From NCBI RefSeq assembly GCF_014648575.1, contig NZ_BMRJ01000001.1:496653-560652 (forward strand): a stretch of DNA of 64,000 nucleotides, read 5' to 3'. The position numbers were made by a program, and so were the translations under genes. Positions 30,345 to 38,330 of the stretch are shown in pieces (the first letter of the stretch is position 1; each line of letters opens with the position of its first letter). The notes under the pieces are model-generated. The model worked only from the letters and a program-made list of their open reading frames with translations, was not told the DNA's origin and searched no databases. The DNA comes from Agromyces mediolanus (GTDB lineage: Bacteria; Actinomycetota; Actinomycetes; Actinomycetales; Microbacteriaceae).

Positions 30345-30716
30345 ATGCTGAACACCTCGACCGAGCGCTTCCTCGCGCAGGCCGCCGCCCTCCCGGCGGA
30401 GCAGCTGGCGAGCGCCTTCGACCGTGCGGTCCGGCTCCGGCGGGCGGGCGGCAAGGAGGCGAGCCGGGCGGCGAAGCCGTCGGCGGCGGTGAACTCCGAA
30501 CTCGAGCACACCGTCCGAGAGTTGCTGCTGCCCCGCTCCGAGGAGCTGAACGCGGCGCGCGCCGGACTGCACGCCGACGCGAAGAGCGCTATCGTGATCG
30601 CCGGTCGCGCGGTCCAGCAGGCCGCGCAGCTCACGCCCGAGCAGTACGAGATCCTGCTCACCCCGTTCACTGAACTCGGCGTCGAGGTGCCAGCGCACCC
30701 TGACGCCGCGAGGTGA
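30345..30716 (+). CDS. Small helical protein, paralogue C of three
   Basis: The 123-residue protein is clearly paralogous to the gene at 28981: GGKEASRAAKPSAAVNSEL corresponds to GGKEASRAAVPSASENSAL, then LLLPRSEEL, GLHADAKSAI and EQYEILLTPF. The ATG at 30345 follows AAGGCGATCGC. It is the last gene of the immunity-like cluster before an inverted repeat and a GGCA microsatellite. Function unknown. Confidence 0.65.
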   Translation: MLNTSTERFLAQAAALPAEQLASAFDRAVRLRRAGGKEASRAAKPSAAVNSELEHTVRELLLPRSEELNAARAGLHADAKSAIVIAGRAVQQAAQLTPEQYEILLTPFTELGVEVPAHPDAAR

Positions 30717-30721
30717 CCCGG

Positions 30722-30791
30722 CCGAGGGGGTCGTTTTCCGGCACGGGCTTCGTGCGACCGCCATCCGCCCGTCGGAATCTGACCCCCTCGG
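30722..30791. repeat. 19-bp imperfect inverted repeat
   Basis: Arms 30722-30740 and 30773-30791 match at 16 of 19 positions, with an inner GCAC/GTGC hairpin. It lies just after the last small gene. It could be a terminator-like structure or the remnant of a short palindromic element. Confidence 0.6.
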
Positions 30792-30843
<52 letters not shown>

Positions 30844-30872
30844 CGGTGGAGCTGGTGCCGATCCTCGGCGAT

Positions 30873-30886
30873 GGGGAGCCCTCCCC
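30873..30886. promoter_or_regulatory. Dyad operator GGGGAG-CC-CTCCCC upstream of the Tdi1-like gene
   Basis: The half-sites are identical to the esx-operon dyad, again followed by AT, and it lies 23 nt before a TAGACT -10 box. The flanking bases extend the palindrome to AT...AT (30871-30888). Confidence 0.75.
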
Positions 30887-30909
30887 ATGGCCCGCGGGCT
30901 CAGCCTCGG

Positions 30910-30915
30910 TAGACT
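30910..30915 (+). promoter_or_regulatory. -10 box (TAGACT) of the Tdi1-like immunity gene
   Basis: TAGACT is positioned 23 nt downstream of the dyad. The start site would be near 30922, leaving a leader of about 90 nt. Confidence 0.6.
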
Positions 30916-31011
30916 TCCGGAGGTGACCGGCCGCGTGCGTTCTCGCCGCGGCAGGCGCCCCGAGGCATCCCGCGCGCCGCACCGGTGCGCGCCGACCAGA
31001 GGAAGGCCCGC

Positions 31012-31869
31012 ATGACGAGGTTCCGGAGCTTCGACCCGGTCGCCCCCATCTCCGACGAGACGATCGCTGCCTTCGCGGGCCGCGTGCCGGCCGAGGTCGC
31101 CGAGCTCTGGCGCACCCAGGGCGCCGGCTTCGTCGGCGACGGCTACTTCCGCTTCGTCGATCCGGCGCGCGCGGCCGAGATGCTCGAGGGCGTCTTCGGA
31201 CTTCCCGAGGGCAGCACGGTGCTCTTCACCACCGCCCTCGGCGACCTCGTGGTGCACGTGAACCGCCTGTACCTCGTCGTCAAGTCCCGCTGGGGCGCGA
31301 TCGACCTCCTCGAGGGGGCGAGCTTCGAGGAGCTCGTCGCCCTGATCGAGGATCCGGCCCAGCGCGACGTCGCCTGGGAGTGGCAGCCCTACCCGGCCGC
31401 ACGCGACCGCGACGGCGTGCCCGGCTTCGAGGAGTGCTACGGTTTCGTGCCGCTGCTCGCGCTCGGCGGCTCGCCCGACCCGGCCCGGCTCCAGCGCGCC
31501 GGCCTGTACGAGCACCTCGCGGTGATCGCGCAGCTCGCGGGCCAGCCCGAGGTGCGCCGGCACCTGCAGACGGCGGGCGCCGACGGAGCGGATGCCTCGG
31601 GCACGGACCGCCTCGTCGCCGTGGGCCGCGCGCTCTTCGCGAAGCTCGCGCCCGACGCCGAGCTGAACGTCGTCGAGCTGCCCGACGGCCTCGGCGTCTG
31701 CCTCGTGCACGCCGTGCGCGGCGGCGGCAAGATCTACGTCGCCCCCGACGAGACGGTGCTCTTCGTCGGCTCGGCGGTCGACTTCGAGGCGGGCCTCGGC
31801 GCCTTCCGCGACGGCGTGCGCACCCCGCTCGAGAAGTTCGAGCTCGACCGGCCGGCGGGCGGAAACTGA
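31012..31869 (+). CDS. GAD-like / DUF1851 (Tdi1-type) immunity protein
   Basis: The 285-residue protein has a GAD-like N-terminal domain (PISDETIAAFAGRVPAEVAE; later FVDPARAAEML and TTALGDLVVHV). The DUF1851/Tdi1 C-terminal domain follows, with ECYGFVPLLALGG starting near residue 141 and YEHLAVIAQLAGQ after it. In Agrobacterium, Tdi1-type proteins neutralise Tde HxxD DNases, the same family as the Ntox15-like domain of the effector here, so it is the best immunity candidate for that domain. GAGGAAGG precedes the ATG at 31012. Its own promoter carries the same dyad as the effector operon. The family match is by eye but covers both domains. Confidence 0.75.
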   Translation: MTRFRSFDPVAPISDETIAAFAGRVPAEVAELWRTQGAGFVGDGYFRFVDPARAAEMLEGVFGLPEGSTVLFTTALGDLVVHVNRLYLVVKSRWGAIDLLEGASFEELVALIEDPAQRDVAWEWQPYPAARDRDGVPGFEECYGFVPLLALGGSPDPARLQRAGLYEHLAVIAQLAGQPEVRRHLQTAGADGADASGTDRLVAVGRALFAKLAPDAELNVVELPDGLGVCLVHAVRGGGKIYVAPDETVLFVGSAVDFEAGLGAFRDGVRTPLEKFELDRPAGGN

Positions 31870-32207
31870 TGGCCGACGCCCTCGCCGAGCGCTGCGAGCG
31901 CCTGCGCCAGCCCGTCACCGAGCTCGTCGCGATCAGCATGTCCGCCGCCTACCGGGCGCAGGACCAGCCCGAGCTGCTGCGCGCCATCGGCGTCGTGCGC
32001 GGCATCCTCGCCGAAGACCCGGCGGCGCTGCCCGAGGGTGCGCTCCGCGACTGGATCCCCACCGCGCTCCGCAACCTCGAGCAGATGCGCGAGGCCGTCG
32101 AGCGCGGCGACGCGGCGAAGTCCTACGCGATCCTCACCGACAAGACCGACGGCTTCATCCGTCTCGCCTACGGCTGCGCCGGCTTCCCCGGCTGGGAGCA
32201 GGGCTGA
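31869..32207 (+). CDS. Small helical protein coupled to the Tdi1-like gene
   Basis: The 112-residue protein is predicted mostly helical (ALAERCERLRQPVTELVA; DWIPTALRNLEQMREAVE) and ends with LAYGCAGFPGWEQG. Its ATG shares a base with the upstream TGA (TGATG), so translation is coupled to the Tdi1-like immunity gene. No family recognised. It may be a second immunity factor, for example for the Tox-PL domain; this is only a positional guess. Confidence 0.6.
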   Translation: MADALAERCERLRQPVTELVAISMSAAYRAQDQPELLRAIGVVRGILAEDPAALPEGALRDWIPTALRNLEQMREAVERGDAAKSYAILTDKTDGFIRLAYGCAGFPGWEQG

Positions 32208-32263
32208 GCGGAGCGGATGCCTCGCTCCGGCGCAACCCCGCGGCGGCGAGCCGGGCGGGCGCG

Positions 32264-32269
32264 TAGCCT
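32264..32269 (+). promoter_or_regulatory. -10 box (TAGCCT), leaderless gene
   Basis: TAGCCT ends 7 nt before the ATG at 32277, the geometry expected for a leaderless transcript. Confidence 0.5.
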
Positions 32270-32276
32270 CGAAGGC

Positions 32277-32753
32277 ATGGAGCAGCGCACACGTGACGCC
32301 TGGGTGGTCGCCGGATTCGCGGCGGCGCTCGATCTCGCCCTCGTGGTGTGCGGCTTCGGCTTCGTGAGCCTGCTCGCCGACCTCGAGGTCGTCGGCGACC
32401 GCGACGTCGGCGTGCTCGTGGCCCCGGTCGCGGTCGGCGCCTCGGTGCTGACCGTGCTCCTCGTGCTGGGCCTGCGGCTCCGCCGGCCGGAGCGGACCGC
32501 TGCGACCGTCGTGCTCGCCGCGCTCGGCTCCTGGCTCGCCTTCGTCGTCGTCGCCGCGATCGGCCGCATCGTCTCTTCGACGGGGGATCCGGGGGAGGGG
32601 CTGCGCTTCGCGGTCGTGCTCGGGCTCGGCTGGTTCGGGCTGCTCATCCCGGTCTGCGCGGCGCTCACCGCCGCGGTCGCCGTGCTGGTGGCGCGCGGCC
32701 GGCGCGGCGGCATGGAGCGCCCGCGCTGGCCCTGGGAGGGCGACGCGGAGTAA
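32277..32753 (+). CDS. Four-span membrane protein
   Basis: The 158-residue protein consists almost entirely of four hydrophobic segments (around VVAGFAAALDLALVVCGFGF, LVAPVAVGASVLTVLLVLGL, VVLAALGSWLAFVVVAAIG and VVLGLGWFGLLIPVCAALTA). A short polar tail ends RPRWPWEGDAE. It resembles small conserved membrane proteins of Microbacteriaceae with no known function. It sits directly after the toxin/immunity region and before rpsL and is probably a normal chromosomal gene. Confidence 0.75.
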   Translation: MEQRTRDAWVVAGFAAALDLALVVCGFGFVSLLADLEVVGDRDVGVLVAPVAVGASVLTVLLVLGLRLRRPERTAATVVLAALGSWLAFVVVAAIGRIVSSTGDPGEGLRFAVVLGLGWFGLLIPVCAALTAAVAVLVARGRRGGMERPRWPWEGDAE

Positions 32754-32818
32754 CCGGGCCGGGCGGTTGCGGCGCGCCAATCGACCGTCGAATCGGCGCA
32801 GCGGGGCGGCAGCGGCGC

Positions 32819-32824
32819 TATCGT
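32819..32824 (+). promoter_or_regulatory. -10 box (TATCGT), decides the start of the next gene
   Basis: TATCGT ends 7 nt before the GTG at 32832. The GTG at 32823 overlaps this box and would be upstream of the transcription start. Confidence 0.5.
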
Positions 32825-32831
32825 GAAGCCC

Positions 32832-33482
32832 GTGCAGGGTTCGATCGAGGCTCGGGTGAGCTCCGAGGTCGACCGCTGGCTGCAATGGCTGCCGCGGTGG
32901 CGACCCGGCACGCACCGTGCCCGCGTGCGACTCTGCCAGAAGTGCTTCGGCTCGCCGATCCTGGCCGCCGCCGGGCTCGACGTGGACGTGCCGCACCCCG
33001 TGCAGCACGCGTTCTCGATGCGGATGAAGACGGTCATCGACGACGCGGTCGACGACTACACGGCGCGGAACCTCCCGCTGCTGCACCGCGAGATCCGCCT
33101 CGCCGAGGAGCGGAAAGCCCGCCGCCCGTACCGGGCCGGGGAAGGCCTCGACCCCGAGTACCTCGGCCTCGAGCTCGACCCGGAGCCGGTGCCGGACCAG
33201 CCCTTCCTGTTCACCCTCGCCGGGCTCGAGGCCGACACGGCCGCCGCGGCCGCGGAGCCGGCCCCGCGCCCGTTCACCCCGGAGGAGAAGGAGGCCCTCC
33301 GCGAGGAGGTGCGTCTCGCCGACGACTTCGCGAAGCAGCTCGGCCGGCGCATCTGCGTGGAGCTCGCCCAGCACCGCCGGCGCATCGGCAACGCGGTCGA
33401 GCGCCTCGTCGAGCCGCAGGTCGCGGAGCTCCTCGCCGACCTCGAGCGCGAACTCGACGCCCCGGGATGGCCGGGCGCCTGA
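32832..33482 (+). CDS. Conserved hypothetical cytoplasmic protein
   Basis: The 216-residue protein has no signal peptide or membrane span. Conserved-looking blocks are DRWLQWLPRWRPGTHRAR, LCQKCFGSP (CxxC) and a helical C-terminus (LADDFAKQLGRRICVELAQH). Similar actinobacterial proteins are often labelled as spermidine/putrescine transporter components, but nothing here shows a substrate-binding fold, so that label is not used. The GTG at 32832 is chosen because the TATCGT -10 box ends 7 nt before it. Confidence 0.65.
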   Translation: MQGSIEARVSSEVDRWLQWLPRWRPGTHRARVRLCQKCFGSPILAAAGLDVDVPHPVQHAFSMRMKTVIDDAVDDYTARNLPLLHREIRLAEERKARRPYRAGEGLDPEYLGLELDPEPVPDQPFLFTLAGLEADTAAAAAEPAPRPFTPEEKEALREEVRLADDFAKQLGRRICVELAQHRRRIGNAVERLVEPQVAELLADLERELDAPGWPGA

Positions 33483-33526
33483 GCGTGCGCCCTGCGCGAA
33501 CGCGGCCCCTGGCGGCCTCGCCCCAT

Positions 33527-33555
33527 TTGACCGGGGCGTGACGCCGCATTACGAT
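33527..33555 (+). promoter_or_regulatory. rpsL-rpsG-fusA-tuf promoter
   Basis: TTGACC (33527-33532), 17-nt spacer, TACGAT (33550-33555). The start would be near 33562, so the leader is about 160 nt and includes a 7-bp hairpin ATGTCCG...CGGACAT (33583-33604). Confidence 0.8.
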
Positions 33556-33720
33556 TGATCGGGTGTGCGCGCTCGCGCGTGCATGTCCGGGTGCCTGCGG
33601 ACATCCGCGGTTCACCCCCACGGCATACCCACCACGAAGACGACGCAGTTCTGCGGCGTCGGCGGGTCTGATGTGAAATCCATCACCGCTGTCACCGTGC
33701 AGCAGCAACTAGGAGAAGCA

Positions 33721-34095
33721 GTGCCAACCATTCAGCAGTTGGTCCGCAAGGGTCGCTCGCCGAAGGTCACCAAGACCAAGGCTCCCGCCCTGAAGGCCAA
33801 CCCCCAGCAGCGCGGCGTGTGCACGCGTGTGTACACCACCACCCCCAAGAAGCCGAACTCGGCGCTCCGCAAGGTCGCCCGTGTGAAGCTCTCGAACGGC
33901 ACCGAGGTCACCGCCTACATTCCCGGCGAGGGCCACAACCTGCAGGAGCACTCGATGGTGCTCGTGCGCGGCGGCCGTGTGAAGGACCTCCCCGGCGTGC
34001 GCTACAAGATCATCCGCGGCGCGCTCGACACGCAGGCCGTGAAGAACCGCAAGCAGGCTCGTAGCCGCTACGGCGCGAAGATGGAGAAGAAGTAA
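33721..34095 (+). CDS. rpsL: 30S ribosomal protein S12
   Basis: The 124-residue S12 sits in the decoding centre of the small subunit. The streptomycin-relevant segments are wild-type: [12 protein letters not shown] (K43 region) and [12 protein letters not shown] (K88 region). The GTG at 33721 follows TAGGAGAAGCA, the best ribosome-binding site; the frame is open further upstream into the leader. Its TAA overlaps the rpsG ATG (TAATG). Confidence 0.98.
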   Translation: MPTIQQLVRKGRSPKVTKTKAPALKANPQQRGVCTRVYTTTPKKPNSALRKVARVKLSNGTEVTAYIPGEGHNLQEHSMVLVRGGRVKDLPGVRYKIIRGALDTQAVKNRKQARSRYGAKMEKK

Positions 34096-34565
34096 TGCCT
34101 CGCAAGGGTCCCGCTCCGAAGCGCCCCGTCGTCGCCGACCCGGTGTACGGCTCGCCGGTCGTCAGCCAGCTCGTCAACAAGATCCTGATCGACGGCAAGA
34201 AGGACCTCGCGCAGCGCATCGTCTACGAGGCGCTCGAGAACGTCGCCAACAAGTCCGGTCAGGACGCGGTCGCCACCCTGAAGAAGGCGCTCGACAACGT
34301 GCGCCCGACCCTCGAGGTGCGTTCGCGCCGCGTCGGCGGCTCGACCTACCAGGTCCCCGTCGAGGTGAAGCCCCACCGCGCCAACACGCTCGCCCTGCGC
34401 TGGCTCACGAGCTACGCCAAGGCCCGTCGTGAGAAGACCATGACCGAGCGTCTCACCAACGAGATCCTCGACGCCTCGAACGGCCTGGGTGCCGCGGTCA
34501 AGCGCCGCGAGGACACCCACAAGATGGCCGAGTCGAACCGCGCCTTCGCCCACTACCGCTGGTAG
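34095..34565 (+). CDS. rpsG: 30S ribosomal protein S7
   Basis: The 156-residue S7 binds the 3' domain of 16S rRNA and starts head assembly. It has the normal length and MPRKG-type N-terminus, with [14 protein letters not shown] as the usual beta hairpin. It is coupled to rpsL by TAATG. Its last codons and stop (a 14-bp segment, 34553-34566) recur 61 bp downstream at 34614-34627. Confidence 0.98.
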   Translation: MPRKGPAPKRPVVADPVYGSPVVSQLVNKILIDGKKDLAQRIVYEALENVANKSGQDAVATLKKALDNVRPTLEVRSRRVGGSTYQVPVEVKPHRANTLALRWLTSYAKARREKTMTERLTNEILDASNGLGAAVKRREDTHKMAESNRAFAHYRW

Positions 34566-34627
34566 TCGACGGCGGGTGCCGCTCGCGTTCCGCGGCGGCA
34601 CCCGTACGGCCCGCTACCGCTGGTAGT
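34553..34627. repeat. 14-bp direct repeat of the rpsG stop tail, flanking a hairpin
   Basis: CTACCGCTGGTAGT occurs at 34553-34566 (end of rpsG) and 34614-34627. Between them a 10-bp stem forms (34573-34582 with 34595-34604). Confidence 0.85.
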
Positions 34628-34632
34628 AGGCC

Positions 34633-34693
34633 GGGCGGATGCCCCGGCTGGTCCCCTGAGCCTGTCGACGGGCTCCAGACCAGGCATCCGCCC
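34633..34693 (+). other. Long hairpin in the rpsG-fusA intergenic region
   Basis: The outer arms GGGCGGATGCC (34633-34643) and GGCATCCGCCC (34683-34693) are a perfect 11-bp inverted repeat. CTGGTC/GACCAG and GAGCC/GGCTC pair further inside. The core TGAGCCTGTCGA (34657-34668) resembles dispersed palindromic repeats also seen near 40444 and 50234. It may reduce or process transcripts between rpsG and fusA. Confidence 0.6.
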
Positions 34694-34737
34694 GCCCCAG
34701 ACCTTCCGTTCCGCACCACCCATCCGGAGGAACCCCC

Positions 34738-36852
34738 GTGGCACAAGACGTGCTCACCGACCTGAGCAAGGTCCGCAACATCGGCATCATGGCGCACATC
34801 GATGCCGGCAAGACCACCACCACCGAGCGCATCCTGTTCTACACGGGCGTGAACCACAAGCTCGGCGAGACCCACGACGGCGCCTCGACGACCGACTGGA
34901 TGGAGCAGGAGAAGGAGCGCGGCATCACCATCACGTCCGCCGCGGTCACCTGCTTCTGGAACAAGAACCAGATCAACATCATCGACACCCCCGGCCACGT
35001 CGACTTCACGGTCGAGGTCGAGCGCTCGCTCCGCGTGCTCGACGGCGCCGTCGCCGTCTTCGACGGCAAGGAGGGCGTCGAGCCCCAGTCCGAGACGGTG
35101 TGGCGTCAGGCCGACAAGTACAACGTCCCGCGCATCTGCTTCGTCAACAAGATGGACAAGCTCGGTGCGGACTTCTACTTCACCGTCGACACCATCGTCA
35201 GCCGCCTGGGCGCCAAGCCGCTCGTGCTGCAGCTGCCGATCGGTGCCGAGAACGACTTCATCGGGGTCGTCGACCTGATCGAGATGCGCGCCCTCGTGTG
35301 GCCCGGCGACGCCAAGGGCGACGTGACCATGGGCGCCAAGTACGAGGTCCAGGAGATCCCCGCCGATCTGAAGGACAAGGCCGACGAGTACCGTCAGGTC
35401 CTGCTCGAGACCGTCGCCGAGACCGACGACGCGCTGCTCGAGAAGTTCTTCGGCGGCGAGGAGCTGACGGTCGCCGAGATCAAGGGCGCCATCCGCAAGA
35501 TGGTCGTCAACTCGGAGATCTACCCCGTGCTCTGCGGCTCGGCGTTCAAGAACCGCGGCGTCCAGCCGATGCTCGACGCGGTCGTCGACTACCTGCCGTC
35601 GCCGCTCGACGTCCCCGCCATCGAGGGTCGCAACCCGCGCAACGAGGACGAGGTCATCGAGCGCCACCCCGACGCGAAGGACCCGTTCGCGGCCCTCGCG
35701 TTCAAGGTCGCCGTGCACCCCTTCTTCGGCCGCCTCACCTACGTGCGCGTCTACTCGGGTCACCTCGACTCGGGCGCCCAGGTCGTCAACTCGACCAAGG
35801 GCAAGAAGGAGCGCATCGGCAAGATCTTCCAGATGCACGCCAACAAGGAGAACCCGGTCGACTCGCTGACCGCGGGCAACATCTACGCGGTCATCGGCCT
35901 GAAGGACACCACGACCGGCGACACCCTGTGCGACCCGGACAACCAGGTCGTCCTCGAGTCGATGACGTTCCCGGAGCCGGTCATCGAGGTCGCCATCGAG
36001 CCGAAGACCAAGGCCGACCAGGAGAAGCTCGGCACGGCCATCCAGAAGCTGGCCGAGGAGGACCCGACCTTCCGCACCGAGCTCAACCCCGAGACGGGTC
36101 AGACCGTCATCAAGGGCATGGGCGAGCTGCACCTCGACATCCTCGTGGACCGCATGAAGCGCGAGTTCAAGGTCGAGGCGAACGTCGGCAAGCCGCAGGT
36201 GGCCTACCGCGAGACGATCCGCCGCGAGGTGGAGCGCCACGACTACACCCACAAGAAGCAGACGGGTGGCTCGGGCCAGTTCGCGAAGATCCAGTTCAAG
36301 CTGGAGCCGCTCGAGGTCGAGGGTGACAAGACGTACGAGTTCGTGAACGCCGTCACCGGTGGTCGCGTCCCGCGCGAGTACATCCCCTCGGTCGACGCCG
36401 GCTTCCAGGACGCCATGCAGTACGGCATCCTCGCCGGCTTCCCGATGGTGGGCGTGAAGGCCACCCTCGTGGACGGCGCGGCCCACGACGTCGACTCCTC
36501 GGAGATGGCGTTCAAGATCGCCGGTTCGATGGGCTTCAAGGAAGCCGCGAAGAAGGCGAACCCCGTGCTGCTCGAACCGCTGATGAGCGTCGAGGTCCGT
36601 ACTCCCGAGGAGTACATGGGCGACGTCATCGGCGACCTGAACTCGCGCCGCGGCCAGATCCAGTCCATGGAGGACGCCGCCGGTGTGAAGGTCGTGCGTG
36701 CGCACGTCCCGCTCTCGGAGATGTTCGGATACATCGGTGACCTGCGGTCGAAGACCTCGGGCCGCGCGGTGTACTCGATGGAGTTCGAGAGCTATGCGGA
36801 GGTCCCGAAGGCGGTTGCCGACGAGATCGTCCAGAAGAACAAGGGCGAGTAA
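34738..36852 (+). CDS. fusA: Elongation factor G
   Basis: The 704-residue GTPase translocates tRNA-mRNA on the ribosome. G-motifs are present: [12 protein letters not shown] (P-loop), RGITITSAA (switch I), DTPGHVDF and NKMDK. Domains II-V follow at normal length. It starts with GTG at 34738 after GGAGGAACCCCC. It is separated from rpsG by 172 bases containing two hairpins and from tuf by 131 bases with a separate -10 box. Confidence 0.98.
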   Translation: MAQDVLTDLSKVRNIGIMAHIDAGKTTTTERILFYTGVNHKLGETHDGASTTDWMEQEKERGITITSAAVTCFWNKNQINIIDTPGHVDFTVEVERSLRVLDGAVAVFDGKEGVEPQSETVWRQADKYNVPRICFVNKMDKLGADFYFTVDTIVSRLGAKPLVLQLPIGAENDFIGVVDLIEMRALVWPGDAKGDVTMGAKYEVQEIPADLKDKADEYRQVLLETVAETDDALLEKFFGGEELTVAEIKGAIRKMVVNSEIYPVLCGSAFKNRGVQPMLDAVVDYLPSPLDVPAIEGRNPRNEDEVIERHPDAKDPFAALAFKVAVHPFFGRLTYVRVYSGHLDSGAQVVNSTKGKKERIGKIFQMHANKENPVDSLTAGNIYAVIGLKDTTTGDTLCDPDNQVVLESMTFPEPVIEVAIEPKTKADQEKLGTAIQKLAEEDPTFRTELNPETGQTVIKGMGELHLDILVDRMKREFKVEANVGKPQVAYRETIRREVERHDYTHKKQTGGSGQFAKIQFKLEPLEVEGDKTYEFVNAVTGGRVPREYIPSVDAGFQDAMQYGILAGFPMVGVKATLVDGAAHDVDSSEMAFKIAGSMGFKEAAKKANPVLLEPLMSVEVRTPEEYMGDVIGDLNSRRGQIQSMEDAAGVKVVRAHVPLSEMFGYIGDLRSKTSGRAVYSMEFESYAEVPKAVADEIVQKNKGE

Positions 36853-36901
36853 CTCCTCCACGGAGTTCGGCACCCTGCCCGCACGACCCACCCGGGTCGC
36901 G

Positions 36902-36907
36902 TAACAT
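36902..36907 (+). promoter_or_regulatory. -10 box (TAACAT) for tuf
   Basis: TAACAT in a locally AT-rich stretch (36900-36920) lies 76 nt before the tuf start. No good -35 is seen. It would give tuf a promoter independent of fusA. Confidence 0.5.
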
Positions 36908-36983
36908 ATCAACACAACCCCGCAACCCACCGAGCGCAATCCGGCGCCCGTTGAAGTTGCACGATGTCCTGAGGAGGACCACA

Positions 36984-38177
36984 GTGGCGAAGGCCAAGTT
37001 CGAGCGGACCAAGCCGCACGTCAACATCGGCACGATCGGTCACGTCGACCACGGCAAGACGACGCTCACCGCCGCGATCTCGAAGGTGCTCGCCGACAAG
37101 TTCCCGTCGGCCACCAACGTGCAGCGCGACTTCGCGTCGATCGACTCGGCTCCCGAGGAGCGCCAGCGCGGCATCACGATCAACATCTCGCACGTCGAGT
37201 ACGAGACGCCGAAGCGCCACTACGCGCACGTCGACGCCCCGGGTCACGCTGACTACATCAAGAACATGATCACCGGTGCCGCTCAGATGGACGGCGCGAT
37301 CCTCGTGGTCGCGGCGACCGACGGCCCGATGGCTCAGACCCGCGAGCACGTGCTGCTCGCGAAGCAGGTCGGCGTGCCGTATCTGCTCGTGGCGCTCAAC
37401 AAGAGCGACATGGTCGACGACGAGGAGATCCTGGAGCTCGTCGAGCTCGAGGTCCGCGAGCTGCTTTCGTCGCAGGGCTTCCCCGGCGACGACGCTCCGG
37501 TCGTCCGCGTCTCGGGCCTGAAGGCGCTCGAGGGCGACGAGAAGTGGGTCCAGTCGGTCCTCGACCTCATGGAGGCCGTCGACGAGTCGATCCCCGACCC
37601 GGTGCGCGACAAGGACAAGCCGTTCCTCATGCCGGTCGAGGACGTCTTCACGATCACCGGTCGTGGCACGGTCGTCACGGGCCGCGCCGAGCGCGGCACG
37701 CTGAAGATCAACTCCGAGGTCGAGATCGTCGGCATCCGCCCGACGCAGAAGACCACGGTCACGGGCATCGAGATGTTCCACAAGCAGCTCGACGAGGCCT
37801 GGGCCGGCGAGAACTGCGGTCTCCTGCTCCGCGGCACCAAGCGCGAGGACGTCGAGCGCGGCCAGGTCGTCGTGGCGCCGGGCTCGGTCACCCCCCACAC
37901 CAACTTCGAGGGCACTGCCTACATCCTCTCGAAGGACGAGGGCGGCCGTCACAACCCGTTCTACGCGAACTACCGTCCGCAGTTCTACTTCCGCACCACC
38001 GACGTCACCGGCGTCATCACGCTGCCCGAGGGCACCGAGATGGTCATGCCCGGCGACACCACCGACATGACGGTCGAGCTCATCCAGCCGATCGCCATGG
38101 AGGAGGGCCTCGGCTTCGCCATCCGTGAGGGTGGCCGCACCGTCGGCGCCGGTACCGTCACGAAGATCCTCAAGTAA
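36984..38177 (+). CDS. tuf: Elongation factor Tu
   Basis: The 397-residue GTPase delivers aminoacyl-tRNA to the ribosome. [28 protein letters not shown] and NKSDM are the G-motifs; DAPGH rather than DCPGH is common in actinobacteria. It starts with GTG at 36984 after a perfect GAGGAGG. A strong terminator follows. No second tuf copy is in the window. Confidence 0.98.
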   Translation: MAKAKFERTKPHVNIGTIGHVDHGKTTLTAAISKVLADKFPSATNVQRDFASIDSAPEERQRGITINISHVEYETPKRHYAHVDAPGHADYIKNMITGAAQMDGAILVVAATDGPMAQTREHVLLAKQVGVPYLLVALNKSDMVDDEEILELVELEVRELLSSQGFPGDDAPVVRVSGLKALEGDEKWVQSVLDLMEAVDESIPDPVRDKDKPFLMPVEDVFTITGRGTVVTGRAERGTLKINSEVEIVGIRPTQKTTVTGIEMFHKQLDEAWAGENCGLLLRGTKREDVERGQVVVAPGSVTPHTNFEGTAYILSKDEGGRHNPFYANYRPQFYFRTTDVTGVITLPEGTEMVMPGDTTDMTVELIQPIAMEEGLGFAIREGGRTVGAGTVTKILK

Positions 38178-38202
38178 GGACCTTCGCGACTACGACCTGA
38201 GA

Positions 38203-38228
38203 GGGGTCGGGCCTTCGGGCCCGGCCCC
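38203..38228 (+). terminator. tuf terminator
   Basis: An 11-bp GC stem (38203-38213 with 38218-38228, one G-U pair) capped by the stable TTCG tetraloop and followed by TTT. Confidence 0.92.
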
Positions 38229-38317
38229 TTTCGTCGTCCCGCCCGGCGACGGGACGGGAAAGCTGAAGAGGTCCAGGGAGCCGGCCGCCCCCTCTGGCGG
38301 GACGCGGATGGCCGACG

Positions 38318-38323
38318 TAGCGT
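38318..38323 (+). promoter_or_regulatory. -10 box (TAGCGT), leaderless acyltransferase gene
   Basis: TAGCGT ends 7 nt before the ATG at 38331. Confidence 0.5.
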
Positions 38324-38330
38324 GGGAGGG

